DNA of 27,870 nt from Bacillota bacterium (GTDB lineage Bacteria > Bacillota > Clostridia > Oscillospirales > Ruminococcaceae), in contig JAEYXR010000021.1 in NCBI GenBank assembly GCA_023431215.1, positions 1 through 27,870 on the forward strand. The letters are read 5' to 3'. The number at the start of each line of letters is the position of its first letter. Within the stretch, counting starts at the first letter, position 1. Made by a program: the position numbers and the translations under genes. Below are positions 7,885 through 15,036 of this stretch, piece by piece. The notes under the pieces were generated by a model. The model was not told the DNA's origin. It did not search any database and was given only the letters and a program-made list of their open reading frames with translations.

Positions 7885-9357
7885 ATGGATATAAAAAAGA
7901 GAACGTTTGACACCAATGTGCAGCTGCTGAAATACAAGGTACTGCGAGCGGTGGCAAACTTTGCTTATGAGGACAAGCTGGATCGCTCTTACTACGATAT
8001 TCCCAAGCTCATTATCCCCGGCAAGGAAGCCACCATGCGCTGCTGTGTTTATAAAGAACGTGCCATTGTTACCGAGCGTGTGCGTATGGCCATGGGAGGC
8101 AACTTGGACGACAAAGAAGATTCCATTGTAGAAGTGCTGGATATTGCCTGTGATGAATGTCCTGTACACAGCTTTAATGTCACGGCCTCCTGCCGTGGCT
8201 GTATTGCTCACCGCTGTGTGGATAACTGCCCTGTTCAGGCAATCACCATTCAAAACCACCAGGCACACATTGACCACGACAAGTGTATTGAGTGCGGCAA
8301 GTGCCTTCAGGGCTGCCCCTACAGTGCCATCATCAAGGCGGTGCGCCCCTGCGAGCAGGCTTGTAAAATAGGCGCCATCAAGATGGACCCTACCGATAAA
8401 AAAGCACATATCGACCGCAGCAAATGTATGGAATGCGGTGCCTGCGTTTATCAGTGCCCCTTTGGCGCAGTCATGGATAAATCCTATATTGTAGATGCCA
8501 TCGACATTCTCCGCGGTTCTGAAAACAATACAAACTACAAGGCCTATGCCATTATAGCTCCCGCCATTGTCAGCCAGTTTTCCTATGCCAAAATTGGTCA
8601 GGTGGTAAGCGGTATTCGCGCACTGGGCTTTCACAATGTAATTGAGGTGGCACTTGGCGCCGACATGGTTGCCTATAAGGAAGCACAGGAGCTGGCGGAA
8701 AAAGGCTTCTTAACCTCCTCCTGCTGCCCTGCTTTTGTTACTTATATTGAAAAACAGTTCCCCGCAATGGCGCAGCACGTTTCTCACAATCTGTCACCCA
8801 TGGCAGAGCTGGGACGCTTTATCAAAAAAGCGGATCCCACCGCTAAAGTTGTGTTTATTGGCCCCTGCACCGCCAAAAAACATGAGGTAAAGCTGGAAAA
8901 GGTGCGGGACTATGTTGACTGTGTCCTCACCTTTGAGGAGCTGCAGGCACTGCTGGACAGCCGTAGCATTGAAGTGGATACCCTGGAGGAAACTCCCTTG
9001 GACAACGCCTCCTATTATGGGCGCATTTTTGCCCGCAGCGGAGGCCTCAGCGATGCCGTGGCGCAAGCACTGCGGGAGCTGGAAATTCCCACAGAGACCT
9101 TTACCGCCAAGCCGCTGGTGTGCGACGGCATTGAGGAGTGCCGTGTGGCATTGCTTAAGGCAGGTAAAAATTTGCTGAGTGAAAACTTTATTGAGGGTAT
9201 GGCGTGCCAGGGCGGCTGCATCAACGGAGCAGGTTGTATTACCCACGGCCCAAAGAGTAAGGCAGAGGTAGATAAATACGGCAAGGAAGCCATGGAAAAA
9301 ACCATAACAGATGCCATTCGGGCTGTGCAATCAGTAGACAGTGTGAAGAAATCGTGA
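7885..9357 (+). CDS. [FeFe] hydrogenase, group B-like, with multiple Fe-S clusters
   Basis: A 490-residue protein. Many cysteines lie in the N-terminal part: C89/C92, C103/C106/C111/C115, then ferredoxin-type motifs C134/C137/C140/C144 and C181/C184/C187/C191, with C156/C160 between them. The H-cluster domain shows TSSCCPAF (C280, C281), FIGPCTAKK (C328) and MACQGGCINGAGC (C441, C445). This order and spacing fit group B [FeFe] hydrogenases of anaerobic Firmicutes, thought to be ferredoxin-linked; direct biochemical evidence for that group is limited. The intact MAC-x3-C motif suggests a catalytic enzyme, unlike the upstream PAS protein. It has its own promoter and an AAGGTG ribosome binding site. 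Maturation genes hydE/F/G are not in the window. Confidence 0.87.
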   Translation: MDIKKRTFDTNVQLLKYKVLRAVANFAYEDKLDRSYYDIPKLIIPGKEATMRCCVYKERAIVTERVRMAMGGNLDDKEDSIVEVLDIACDECPVHSFNVTASCRGCIAHRCVDNCPVQAITIQNHQAHIDHDKCIECGKCLQGCPYSAIIKAVRPCEQACKIGAIKMDPTDKKAHIDRSKCMECGACVYQCPFGAVMDKSYIVDAIDILRGSENNTNYKAYAIIAPAIVSQFSYAKIGQVVSGIRALGFHNVIEVALGADMVAYKEAQELAEKGFLTSSCCPAFVTYIEKQFPAMAQHVSHNLSPMAELGRFIKKADPTAKVVFIGPCTAKKHEVKLEKVRDYVDCVLTFEELQALLDSRSIEVDTLEETPLDNASYYGRIFARSGGLSDAVAQALRELEIPTETFTAKPLVCDGIEECRVALLKAGKNLLSENFIEGMACQGGCINGAGCITHGPKSKAEVDKYGKEAMEKTITDAIRAVQSVDSVKKS

Positions 9358-9392
9358 TACAATAGCCGTAGAATGGTTATTGCTTAGGCCAT

Positions 9393-9405
9393 GCGGCTGT
9401 GCCGC
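9393..9405 (+). other. GC-rich hairpin after the second hydrogenase gene
   Basis: GCGGC-TGT-GCCGC lies 35 bp after the stop codon, extendable by one wobble and one A-T pair. It lacks a following T run (GTTTA only), so it is at best a weak terminator. Confidence 0.35.
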
Positions 9406-9440
9406 GTTTACGCGCGTGCCCAGAGAGCACATATGTAATT

Positions 9441-9471
9441 ATATCATGACGCTGTGTACTCATGATATAAT
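9441..9471 (+). promoter_or_regulatory. Extended -10 promoter with overlapping dyad
   Basis: TGATATAAT (TG at 9463-9464, TATAAT at 9466-9471) is a perfect extended -10 element without a good -35 box. It overlaps the right arm of a perfect 9-bp inverted repeat, ATATCATGA (9441-9449) and TCATGATAT (9460-9468), which could be an operator. The predicted start at about 9478 coincides with the first base of the RNA structure described next. Confidence 0.55.
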
Positions 9472-9477
9472 ATGATA

Positions 9478-9555
9478 AATAACCAAAAAGGGATGAAGTC
9501 CCACGGTGTCCTGCTTTGTTGTCTACAGAGCAGGACATATGCTTTTGGGGTTATT
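9478..9555 (+). ncRNA. Three-way-junction structured RNA, candidate riboswitch or leader RNA
   Basis: Closing stem P1: AATAACC (9478-9484) pairs with GGTTATT (9549-9555) and is extended by AAAA/TTTT next to a GG bulge. Inside it are P2, GGGA-TGAAG-TCCC (9490-9502), and P3, a 13-bp stem from TGTCCTGCTTTGT (9507-9519) and ACAGAGCAGGACA (9525-9537) with one wobble. The RNA begins at the predicted transcription start of the leader of a metal-transporter gene. I could not match it to a riboswitch class that I know. The folding is visible in sequence; regulatory function is inference. A palindromic DNA element is the main alternative. Confidence 0.45.
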
Positions 9556-9760
9556 GACAAAGTCTCCCTTTGAAAAACTTCGGCGCTTTATTCCGGTATA
9601 TTTCACAAAAATCCTCGGTGATACATCAAGTTCGGCGGTTGCAAGCGCAATTAACGCTCCATAGGAGCGTAAGAGCCGACATTGCAAAGCAAAGCTGTGG
9701 TTTTTGTTTCATCTGCCGAAAAAATCGCTCTCTTTTTCTACGGAGTTTTGTTTGGTAACA
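9556..9760. repeat. Possible interspersed element between the structured RNA and the transporter gene
   Basis: About 200 bp without a credible gene on the plus strand. It contains a second nested structure: TCGGC/GCCGA flanks (9632-9678), with a TTGC-AAGC-GCAA hairpin and a 7-bp ACGCTCC-ATA-GGAGCGT hairpin between them. On the minus strand a frame of about 50 codons is open across 9640-9800. The texture suggests a multicopy intergenic element or remnant, but copy number cannot be judged from one window. A weak promoter (TTGGTA, 17 bp, TACTGT; 9752-9780) follows it. Confidence 0.3.
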
Positions 9761-9801
9761 GCCCCAATTTGAGGTACTGTTTTAAAGGAGACAAAGTAAC
9801 T

Positions 9802-10692
9802 ATGAACGCCAATAAACCCGTTTTATCGGAGCAAACGATAAAACAGCTGCTAAAATTTCAGCTTAATGAGCTTACCGAACACGAAATTTACCTGCGTATT
9901 GCGCAGCATGTGAAAGCGCCTGCCGACCGGGACGTGCTGCTGCGCATTGCCAGAGAAGAAGAAACTCACGGTAAACTGTGGCAAAGCTACACCGGTAAAA
10001 AGGTAAGGCTGCCCAGGCTTAAAATTTGGTGGTACAGCCTGCTGAGCCGTGTGCTTGGGTATACTTTTGCCCTAAAGATTATGGAAAAGGGTGAGGATAA
10101 CGCCTCGTCTGCGTACGAAACGGTAGCAAAGGAAGTTCCGGAAGCACGGCAAATTGGAGAAGAAGAAAAGCGCCATGAAGAAGCATTGATTGCCATGCTG
10201 GATGAAGAGCGGCTGCAGTATGTGGGCTCTATGGTTCTGGGCTTAAACGATGCACTGGTAGAACTGACGGGTACTTTGGCTGGTCTTAGCTTTGCCTTAC
10301 AAAACACCCGGCTTATTGCTTTGTCGGGGTTAATTACCGGCATTTCGGCAACCCTTTCCATGGCATCCTCCGAGTATCTTTCGGCACGGTCTGAAGGCGA
10401 ACCAAATGCCTTAAAATCAAGCATTTACACCGGTGTCATGTACTTGGTGGCGGTGGTGCTGCTGGTGCTTCCTTATCTGGTGTTTCCTGCCCAAAGCTTT
10501 GTGGCGGCGCTGATCACCATGTTGGTTATTGTGGTAGCCATCATCTTTGGGTTTACCTATTATATTTCGGTAGCCAAGGACTTGCCCTTTAAAAAGCGCT
10601 TTACCGAAATGGCCTGTATCAGCCTGAGTGTGGCAGCCCTCTCTTTTGTAGTAGGAATATTGGTCAAGGAGTTCCTTGGTATTGATATTTAG
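9802..10692 (+). CDS. Ferritin-like/VIT1-CCC1 family iron-manganese transporter
   Basis: A frame is open from 9682, but AAAGGAG at 9784-9790 fixes the start at the ATG at 9802, giving 296 residues. The N-terminal 140 residues form a rubrerythrin/ferritin-like helical domain with carboxylate and histidine ligands in LTEHEIYLRIAQH, REEETHG and EEEKRHEE. The C-terminal half is a VIT1/CCC1 membrane domain beginning with GLNDALVELTGTLAG, then four or five hydrophobic segments. Such proteins move Fe2+ or Mn2+ across membranes, and the ferritin-like domain probably binds or delivers the metal. Inner membrane. The gene has an unusually long leader of about 320 nt with a structured RNA. It lies directly after the Fe-rich hydrogenases and ends with a strong terminator, so iron homeostasis is the likely link. 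Confidence 0.85.
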   Translation: MNANKPVLSEQTIKQLLKFQLNELTEHEIYLRIAQHVKAPADRDVLLRIAREEETHGKLWQSYTGKKVRLPRLKIWWYSLLSRVLGYTFALKIMEKGEDNASSAYETVAKEVPEARQIGEEEKRHEEALIAMLDEERLQYVGSMVLGLNDALVELTGTLAGLSFALQNTRLIALSGLITGISATLSMASSEYLSARSEGEPNALKSSIYTGVMYLVAVVLLVLPYLVFPAQSFVAALITMLVIVVAIIFGFTYYISVAKDLPFKKRFTEMACISLSVAALSFVVGILVKEFLGIDI

Positions 10693-10718
10693 CAGAATGT
10701 TTTTTGCACAATCATGAC

Positions 10719-10754
10719 AGCGGCCTTCTCACCGGGTGGGAGTGGCCGCTTTTT
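10719..10754 (+). terminator. Rho-independent terminator after the VIT gene
   Basis: An AGCGGCC/GGCCGCT stem (10719-10725 with 10744-10750), with additional inner pairing, is followed by TTTTT. Confidence 0.85.
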
Positions 10755-10774
10755 GTAAGTTACCTTAGGCAACG

Positions 10775-10815
10775 CCGCACAAATTACCGCTGGCAAATCA
10801 ACTAAAATCGTGCGG
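10775..10815. repeat. CCGCAC/GTGCGG inverted repeat before the GDPD gene
   Basis: CCGCAC (10775-10780) and GTGCGG (10810-10815) are perfect inverted repeats around a 29-nt spacer, in the short gap between the terminator and the next gene. It may be a palindromic intergenic repeat or part of a promoter region; nothing in the sequence decides between them. Confidence 0.35.
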
Positions 10816-10846
10816 TACCGCTCTTATCAATAAGGAGGCTGACTAC

Positions 10847-11680
10847 ATGTTTTGGCTATTTTGGTTTTTAGCAGCAACCATAGTTTTGCTGCTTTTTCTG
10901 TGGCTGCCTGCACCCAATGCCCGCAGAGCCATGGCAACCCTGACAAGAAAATCCTATGCCCACCGCGGACTGCACAATAAGGATTCAGGCATACCCGAAA
11001 ATTCACTGCCTGCCTTTGAAAATGCGGTAAAAAACGGCTATGGGATAGAGCTGGATGTTCAGCTGACAGCAGACCATTGCTTGGTGGTGTTTCACGATGA
11101 TGACACCCAAAGAATGTGTGGGAAGCAGCTCAATGTCAGCCAAAGCACCATGGATGAACTGTGGCAGCTTCGCCTTGGCAATACCAAGGAGCGAATCCCG
11201 CTACTGGAGGATGTGCTTAGGGTGGTTGGCGGCCGTGTCCCACTGATTATAGAAATTAAGTATCAAAAGCGCTACCCCCAGCTTTGCAAGGCTCTGATGG
11301 TGCAGCTTGAGGGCTACCGCGGAAAGTATTGTATAGAATCCTTCCACCCTTTTGTGGTAAGATGGCTTTACAAGCATGTGCCTCAGGTTCCCCGAGGTGT
11401 TCTCTCTATGAATTATGCCAAGGAAGAAAAGTGGAGGGGTGACCCCGTGTATTTTGCTGCCAAATACCTGCTGACCAATGTTTTGTGCAGACCCCATTTT
11501 ATTGCTTACTGCCACCAGGATAGGCATAATCTGGGATTTTGGGCATGCCGCAGGCTGTTTGGCGCTCCCACTGTGGCATGGACAGTGCGAAGTGAGGAAG
11601 AGCAGCAAGGCTTGGGTGAGGATTATGACGCTATCATTTTTGAAAACTACCTGCCACCGCCGGAATGTACCCTGCAGTAA
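10847..11680 (+). CDS. Glycerophosphodiester phosphodiesterase, membrane-anchored
   Basis: A 277-residue GDPD-family protein with a TIM-barrel fold. Residues 1-23 form a strong hydrophobic segment (FWLFWFLAATIVLLLFLWL), probably a membrane anchor. YAHRGLHN near residue 38 and PENSLPAF near 50 hold the catalytic His-Arg and Glu. IELDVQLT and VVFHDDD supply metal ligands and the second histidine. LIIEIK near 135 carries the later metal-binding Glu. It hydrolyses glycerophosphodiesters to glycerol-3-phosphate plus an alcohol, in phospholipid turnover. AAGGAGG ribosome binding site. No neighbour points to a specific pathway. Family very secure. Confidence 0.9.
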   Translation: MFWLFWFLAATIVLLLFLWLPAPNARRAMATLTRKSYAHRGLHNKDSGIPENSLPAFENAVKNGYGIELDVQLTADHCLVVFHDDDTQRMCGKQLNVSQSTMDELWQLRLGNTKERIPLLEDVLRVVGGRVPLIIEIKYQKRYPQLCKALMVQLEGYRGKYCIESFHPFVVRWLYKHVPQVPRGVLSMNYAKEEKWRGDPVYFAAKYLLTNVLCRPHFIAYCHQDRHNLGFWACRRLFGAPTVAWTVRSEEEQQGLGEDYDAIIFENYLPPPECTLQ

Positions 11681-11756
11681 AGCGCATACAGGCAGGAGGT
11701 ACGGCATATCAAGTAATGGTTGGTAATATCTGCAAGAGAGAAGGGAGACCTTTATT

Positions 11757-12299
11757 GTGAGCTTGCGAACAGAGGAAATTCGGAAAAGCGTCCATCAGGA
11801 TGAGATAAAGAAAATTTATACCTCATCTTTTCTCAAAGAAGACAGAATGCCTTTTTGGATGATGACAATCATGTCTTATCTAAGAAATACCGAGTTTTTA
11901 TCTTTTTACGACAAAGATGTCTTATGCGGCTTTGTGTATATGGCAACTATTAAAAAACAAACATTGATTATGTTTTTTGCCGTGGATGAAACTCTTCGTT
12001 CAAAAGGATATGGCAGCCGAATATTAGAACAAATACAGGCTATGTATCCACAAAATAAGATCATTATTACCATTGAACCATGCGACGAAGCTGTACCGGA
12101 TTTAGAAACAAGGCAAAGACGGAAAAGGTTCTATTTGAAAAAAGGCTATGAAGAAACAGGGTACTTTATCAAACTGGGCGGCAAAAAGCAGGAAATTATT
12201 ATAAAGAACGGAACCTTTGATAAGGATGAGCTGAAAAGGTTTTTTATGCAGTACAGCAATTTTACAATGATTCCTAAAATATGGAGCACTGATTCTTAA
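11757..12299 (+). CDS. GNAT-family acetyltransferase
   Basis: A 180-residue protein with a GNAT fold. The acetyl-CoA-binding motif A is visible near residues 77-95: FFAVDETLRSKGYGSRIL, with the R-x-x-G-x-G core. The start is a GTG preceded by AAGGGAG, 8 bp away; no in-frame ATG gives a better choice. Substrate is unknown. Codon use is clearly more AT-rich than in the genes on either side, which fits recent acquisition. It is followed by a strong stem-loop that separates it from the convergent UPF0210 gene. Confidence 0.8.
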   Translation: MSLRTEEIRKSVHQDEIKKIYTSSFLKEDRMPFWMMTIMSYLRNTEFLSFYDKDVLCGFVYMATIKKQTLIMFFAVDETLRSKGYGSRILEQIQAMYPQNKIIITIEPCDEAVPDLETRQRRKRFYLKKGYEETGYFIKLGGKKQEIIIKNGTFDKDELKRFFMQYSNFTMIPKIWSTDS

Positions 12300-12362
12300 A
12301 AATGCTTGCATAAGTGATATGGGACTTGTGTTTTTAGTTTTTACTTACTATCCCTTTTCAAC

Positions 12363-12401
12363 AACAAGAGCCGATGTCCAACCAGACATCGGCTCTTGTT
12401 T
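12363..12401. terminator. Bidirectional terminator between convergent genes
   Basis: A perfect 16-bp stem, AACAAGAGCCGATGTC and its complement, around a CAACCA loop, lies between the plus-strand GNAT gene and the minus-strand UPF0210 gene. T content follows on both sides (TTGTTT, TTGTTGTTG). Confidence 0.75.
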
Positions 12402-12462
12402 AGCATTGTATTAGGTACCTGGGCCCGAATGCACTTAAGAAATAATAGCTGCCCACTGTTTT

Positions 12463-13818
12463 TTAGTTTTTTAGGCTCTGCAAAGGAGCGGGAATCTGTC
12501 CGCCGCGGGAGATAAACTTGGCAGGGGAGAAGGTGTTGACCTTCATCACAGGGCCGTAGCCCAGCAGGCCGCCAAAGTTGAGCTTGTCCCCCACCTTTTT
12601 GCCAATAGCAGGAATCACACGCACTGCGGTGGTTTTGTGGTTGACCATGCCAATGGCAGCTTCGTCGGCAATGATAGCGGAAATAACCTCAGCGGGGGTG
12701 TCACCGGGCAGAACAATCATGTCCAGACCAACGGAGCATACGGCGGTCATCGCTTCCAACTTTTCAATGCTTAGTGCACCGCGCTCGGCCGCGGCAATCA
12801 TGCCGGCATCCTCTGAAACGGGGATAAACGCACCGGAAAGGCCGCCAACCCGGGAAGATGCCATGACACCGCCTTTTTTGACAGCATCATTGAGCATAGC
12901 CAGTGCAGCAGTGGTACCACAAGCACCGCAGCTTTCCAGACCCATTTCCTCCAGGATGTGGGCAACGCTGTCACCTATAGCGGGAGTAGGGGCCAAGGAA
13001 AGGTCTACAATACCAAAGGGTACGCCCAAACGGCGGGAAGCCTCGGTACCCACCAGCTGACCCATGCGGGTAATTTTAAAAGCAGTACGCTTGATGACAT
13101 CGGCAAGCTCGCTGATGTTATGATTGGGGCACTTGGAAAGAGCGGCACGCACAACACCAGGGCCACTGACACCAACATTGATAATACAGTCGCCTTCCCC
13201 CACGCCGTGAAAAGCACCCGCCATAAAGGGGTTGTCGTCGGGGGCGTTGCACAGCACCACCAGCTTGGCGGCTCCAATGCATTCGTTATCTTTGGTCAGC
13301 TCAGAGCTTTGGCGCACCACATGCCCCATCAGGGCAACTGCGTCCATGTTGATACCCGCCCGGGTGGAGCCTACGTTCACCGAAGCGCAGATGTTGGAGG
13401 TGCGGCTGAGCGCCTCGGGAATAGAGCGGATCAGAGCCTCGTCACCGGGGGCAAAACCTTTTTGTACCAAAGCGGAATAACCGCCGATGAAGTTAACACC
13501 CACGGTGTCTGCCGCCCGCTGCAAAGCAAGGGCCAGCTTAACAGGGTCTCCGCCGCAGGAAGCCATCAGTAGTGAAATTGGTGTAATGGATATACGCTTA
13601 TTGATGATGGGAATGCCATATTGCCGTTCAATGGCCTCACCGGTACTGACCAAATCCTTGGCATAGCGGCAGATTTTATCATAAACCTTGTCGGCCACCA
13701 CGTCAGTGTCGCTACCGGCACAGTCCAGCAGAGAAATACCCATGGTAATGGTACGTACATCCAGGTTTTGGTCCTGAATCATATGAATTGTTTCTAATAT
13801 ATCTTTGGTCTCAAGCAT
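12463..13818 (-). CDS. UPF0210 (DUF711) family protein
   Basis: A 451-residue protein matching the usual length of the UPF0210/PFL-like family. It is rich in glycine and alanine. Recognisable stretches include MGISLLDCAGSD, GDPVKLALALQRAAD, FIGGYSALVQKG and CGACGTTAALAMLNDA. No membrane segments. Its biochemical role is not established; a resemblance to pyruvate-formate-lyase-like folds has given the name PFL family. An AGGAGGG ribosome binding site precedes the ATG, 20 bp after the ACT-domain gene. This ACT+UPF0210 pair is strongly conserved in Firmicutes and some archaea, so the two probably act together, with the ACT protein possibly sensing a ligand. Confidence 0.88.
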   Translation of the reverse strand: MLETKDILETIHMIQDQNLDVRTITMGISLLDCAGSDTDVVADKVYDKICRYAKDLVSTGEAIERQYGIPIINKRISITPISLLMASCGGDPVKLALALQRAADTVGVNFIGGYSALVQKGFAPGDEALIRSIPEALSRTSNICASVNVGSTRAGINMDAVALMGHVVRQSSELTKDNECIGAAKLVVLCNAPDDNPFMAGAFHGVGEGDCIINVGVSGPGVVRAALSKCPNHNISELADVIKRTAFKITRMGQLVGTEASRRLGVPFGIVDLSLAPTPAIGDSVAHILEEMGLESCGACGTTAALAMLNDAVKKGGVMASSRVGGLSGAFIPVSEDAGMIAAAERGALSIEKLEAMTAVCSVGLDMIVLPGDTPAEVISAIIADEAAIGMVNHKTTAVRVIPAIGKKVGDKLNFGGLLGYGPVMKVNTFSPAKFISRGGQIPAPLQSLKN

Positions 13819-13838
13819 GGAAAAAAGCCCTCCTGTAC

Positions 13839-14108
13839 TTAAATGCGGTGCATGGAATTAAAAATATCCTCATGCATCACATGAGTGGAAAGGGAAAGCT
13901 CCTTGCCAATCTCGTCGATGGAGGAAGCAAAATGGTCAAACTCCATATTCAGCTTGGAGATATCTACCAGCATAATCATGGCAAACATATCCTGAAGTAC
14001 CGACTGGGTGACTTCAATGACATTGGCATCGGCTGTGGCACAGGCGCTGGCTACCTTAGCCAGAATACCCACCATATCTTTGCCAATAACGGTAACGACT
14101 GCTCTCAT
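13839..14108 (-). CDS. ACT-domain protein, UPF0237 family
   Basis: An 89-residue single ACT domain, starting MRAVVTVIGKDMVGILAKVA, with the typical ligand-binding turn GKDMVGI. ACT domains bind amino acids or other small ligands and regulate partner proteins; here the partner is almost certainly the UPF0210 protein encoded 20 bp downstream. A CAGGGGG ribosome binding site precedes the ATG. The promoter lies about 70 bp upstream (14174-14202). Confidence 0.9.
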   Translation of the reverse strand: MRAVVTVIGKDMVGILAKVASACATADANVIEVTQSVLQDMFAMIMLVDISKLNMEFDHFASSIDEIGKELSLSTHVMHEDIFNSMHRI

Positions 14109-14173
14109 AGTTTTGTACCCCCTGAATGGTTAAAATAAGTAAAAAAATACTTGATAACAGGTTAATATACTTC

Positions 14174-14202
14174 AGTATACTACATCGATGCAGTGGGTGC
14201 AA
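14174..14202 (-). promoter_or_regulatory. Promoter of the ACT-UPF0210 operon
   Basis: On the minus strand TTGCAC (14202-14197) and TATACT (14179-14174) are 17 bp apart. A small dyad, TATAC-TTCA-GTATA, overlaps the -10 box. Confidence 0.6.
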
Positions 14203-14254
14203 TGCTTATCCATGGGGGATACCCGCAGATTTGTCAAAGCATCCGAACCTGCTC

Positions 14255-14284
14255 TTGTAACAGGGATTACTGTTGTGGTATAGT
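14255..14284 (+). promoter_or_regulatory. Possible promoter of the HD hydrolase/alaX cluster
   Basis: TTGTAA (14255-14260) and TATAGT (14279-14284) are 18 bp apart, 135 bp before the HD gene. Acceptable but not strong. The rest of the 310-bp gap (14109-14418) holds the divergent promoter and no gene. Confidence 0.4.
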
Positions 14285-14418
14285 GCTAAGAGTAAAGGTG
14301 TTTCTTTGTCATAAGCATCTACATACAACAGCTTTTAGAGCCTGTGGCTCATAAACAATACAATTTTTTGTAGAGTATAACCAAGGGCATTTACCCAGGA
14401 AAAAAGGAAGGACTTAAG

Positions 14419-15000
14419 ATGGATACAAAACAGCTCATTGCCTTTTTGGCAGTTGCAAGCAAACTAAAATATCATACTCGCCACTGCGAAACGTCAGGCG
14501 GAAGAAAAGAAAGCGTAGCTGAGCATAGCTGGCGTGCGGCGCTCATGGCAATGCTGCTGGCAGACGAACACCCGGAATTGGACAGCAACAAGGTTATCCG
14601 CATGTGCTTGGTGCATGATTTGGGAGAAGCCATTACCGGAGACATTCCCAGCTTTGAAAAGACAGCCGAGGATGAAAAAACGGAAGAAAAAGCCGTTGCC
14701 GGGTTGATTGAGCTGCTGGATGGCTCTCAGCGTCAGGAGTTGGCAGATTTATTTTTAGAGATGAGAGAAAAAAAGACCCCCGAGGCAAAACTGTTTCATG
14801 CCATTGACAAGGTGGAGGCAGTCATTTCTCACAATGAATCATCTCTAGATAGTTGGGCGGAGCTGGAATTTACCCTTAACCGTATTTATGGCTGGGAGGA
14901 AGCCCAGGCAACCCCCTACATGAGCAGCCTGCGTTTACAGCTGCAAAAAGATACCGATACACTGATGACGCAATACGGTAAGGCCCCAAAGGAACAATAA
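14419..15000 (+). CDS. HD-domain hydrolase (YfbR/HDDC2-like 5'-nucleotidase)
   Basis: A 193-residue HD protein. RKESVAEHSWRAALMA near residue 30 holds the first metal-binding His, LVHDLGEAITGDIP near residue 70 the HD pair with the GD-P segment typical of the YfbR/HDDC2 group, and FHAIDKVEA near 127 the last Asp. Family members dephosphorylate deoxynucleoside monophosphates. The strong GGAAGG ribosome binding site fits the chosen start. The downstream alaX gene begins 37 bp after the stop codon, so the two probably share a transcript. It is distinct from the HD protein at 809-1468, which has a different motif layout. Confidence 0.83.
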   Translation: MDTKQLIAFLAVASKLKYHTRHCETSGGRKESVAEHSWRAALMAMLLADEHPELDSNKVIRMCLVHDLGEAITGDIPSFEKTAEDEKTEEKAVAGLIELLDGSQRQELADLFLEMREKKTPEAKLFHAIDKVEAVISHNESSLDSWAELEFTLNRIYGWEEAQATPYMSSLRLQLQKDTDTLMTQYGKAPKEQ

Positions 15001-15036
15001 CAGATGGGAGAAAACTACCACAAAAAGGAGTATAGG

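Noticed and set aside
7753..8634. 293-codon minus-strand frame opposite the group B-like hydrogenase
   Set aside because: Antisense shadow produced by the regular codon pattern of the hydrogenase; no start signal or motif.
9478..9555. Purine, c-di-GMP-I, THF or hammerhead class for the three-way junction
   Set aside because: The conserved core sequences of those classes, as far as I know them, are absent, so no class name was assigned.
9570..9758. 62-codon plus-strand frame before the VIT gene
   Set aside because: No ribosome binding site or motif; composition fits a non-coding or repeat segment.
12958..13572. 204-codon plus-strand frame opposite UPF0210
   Set aside because: Antisense shadow; the minus strand has the family match and ribosome binding site.
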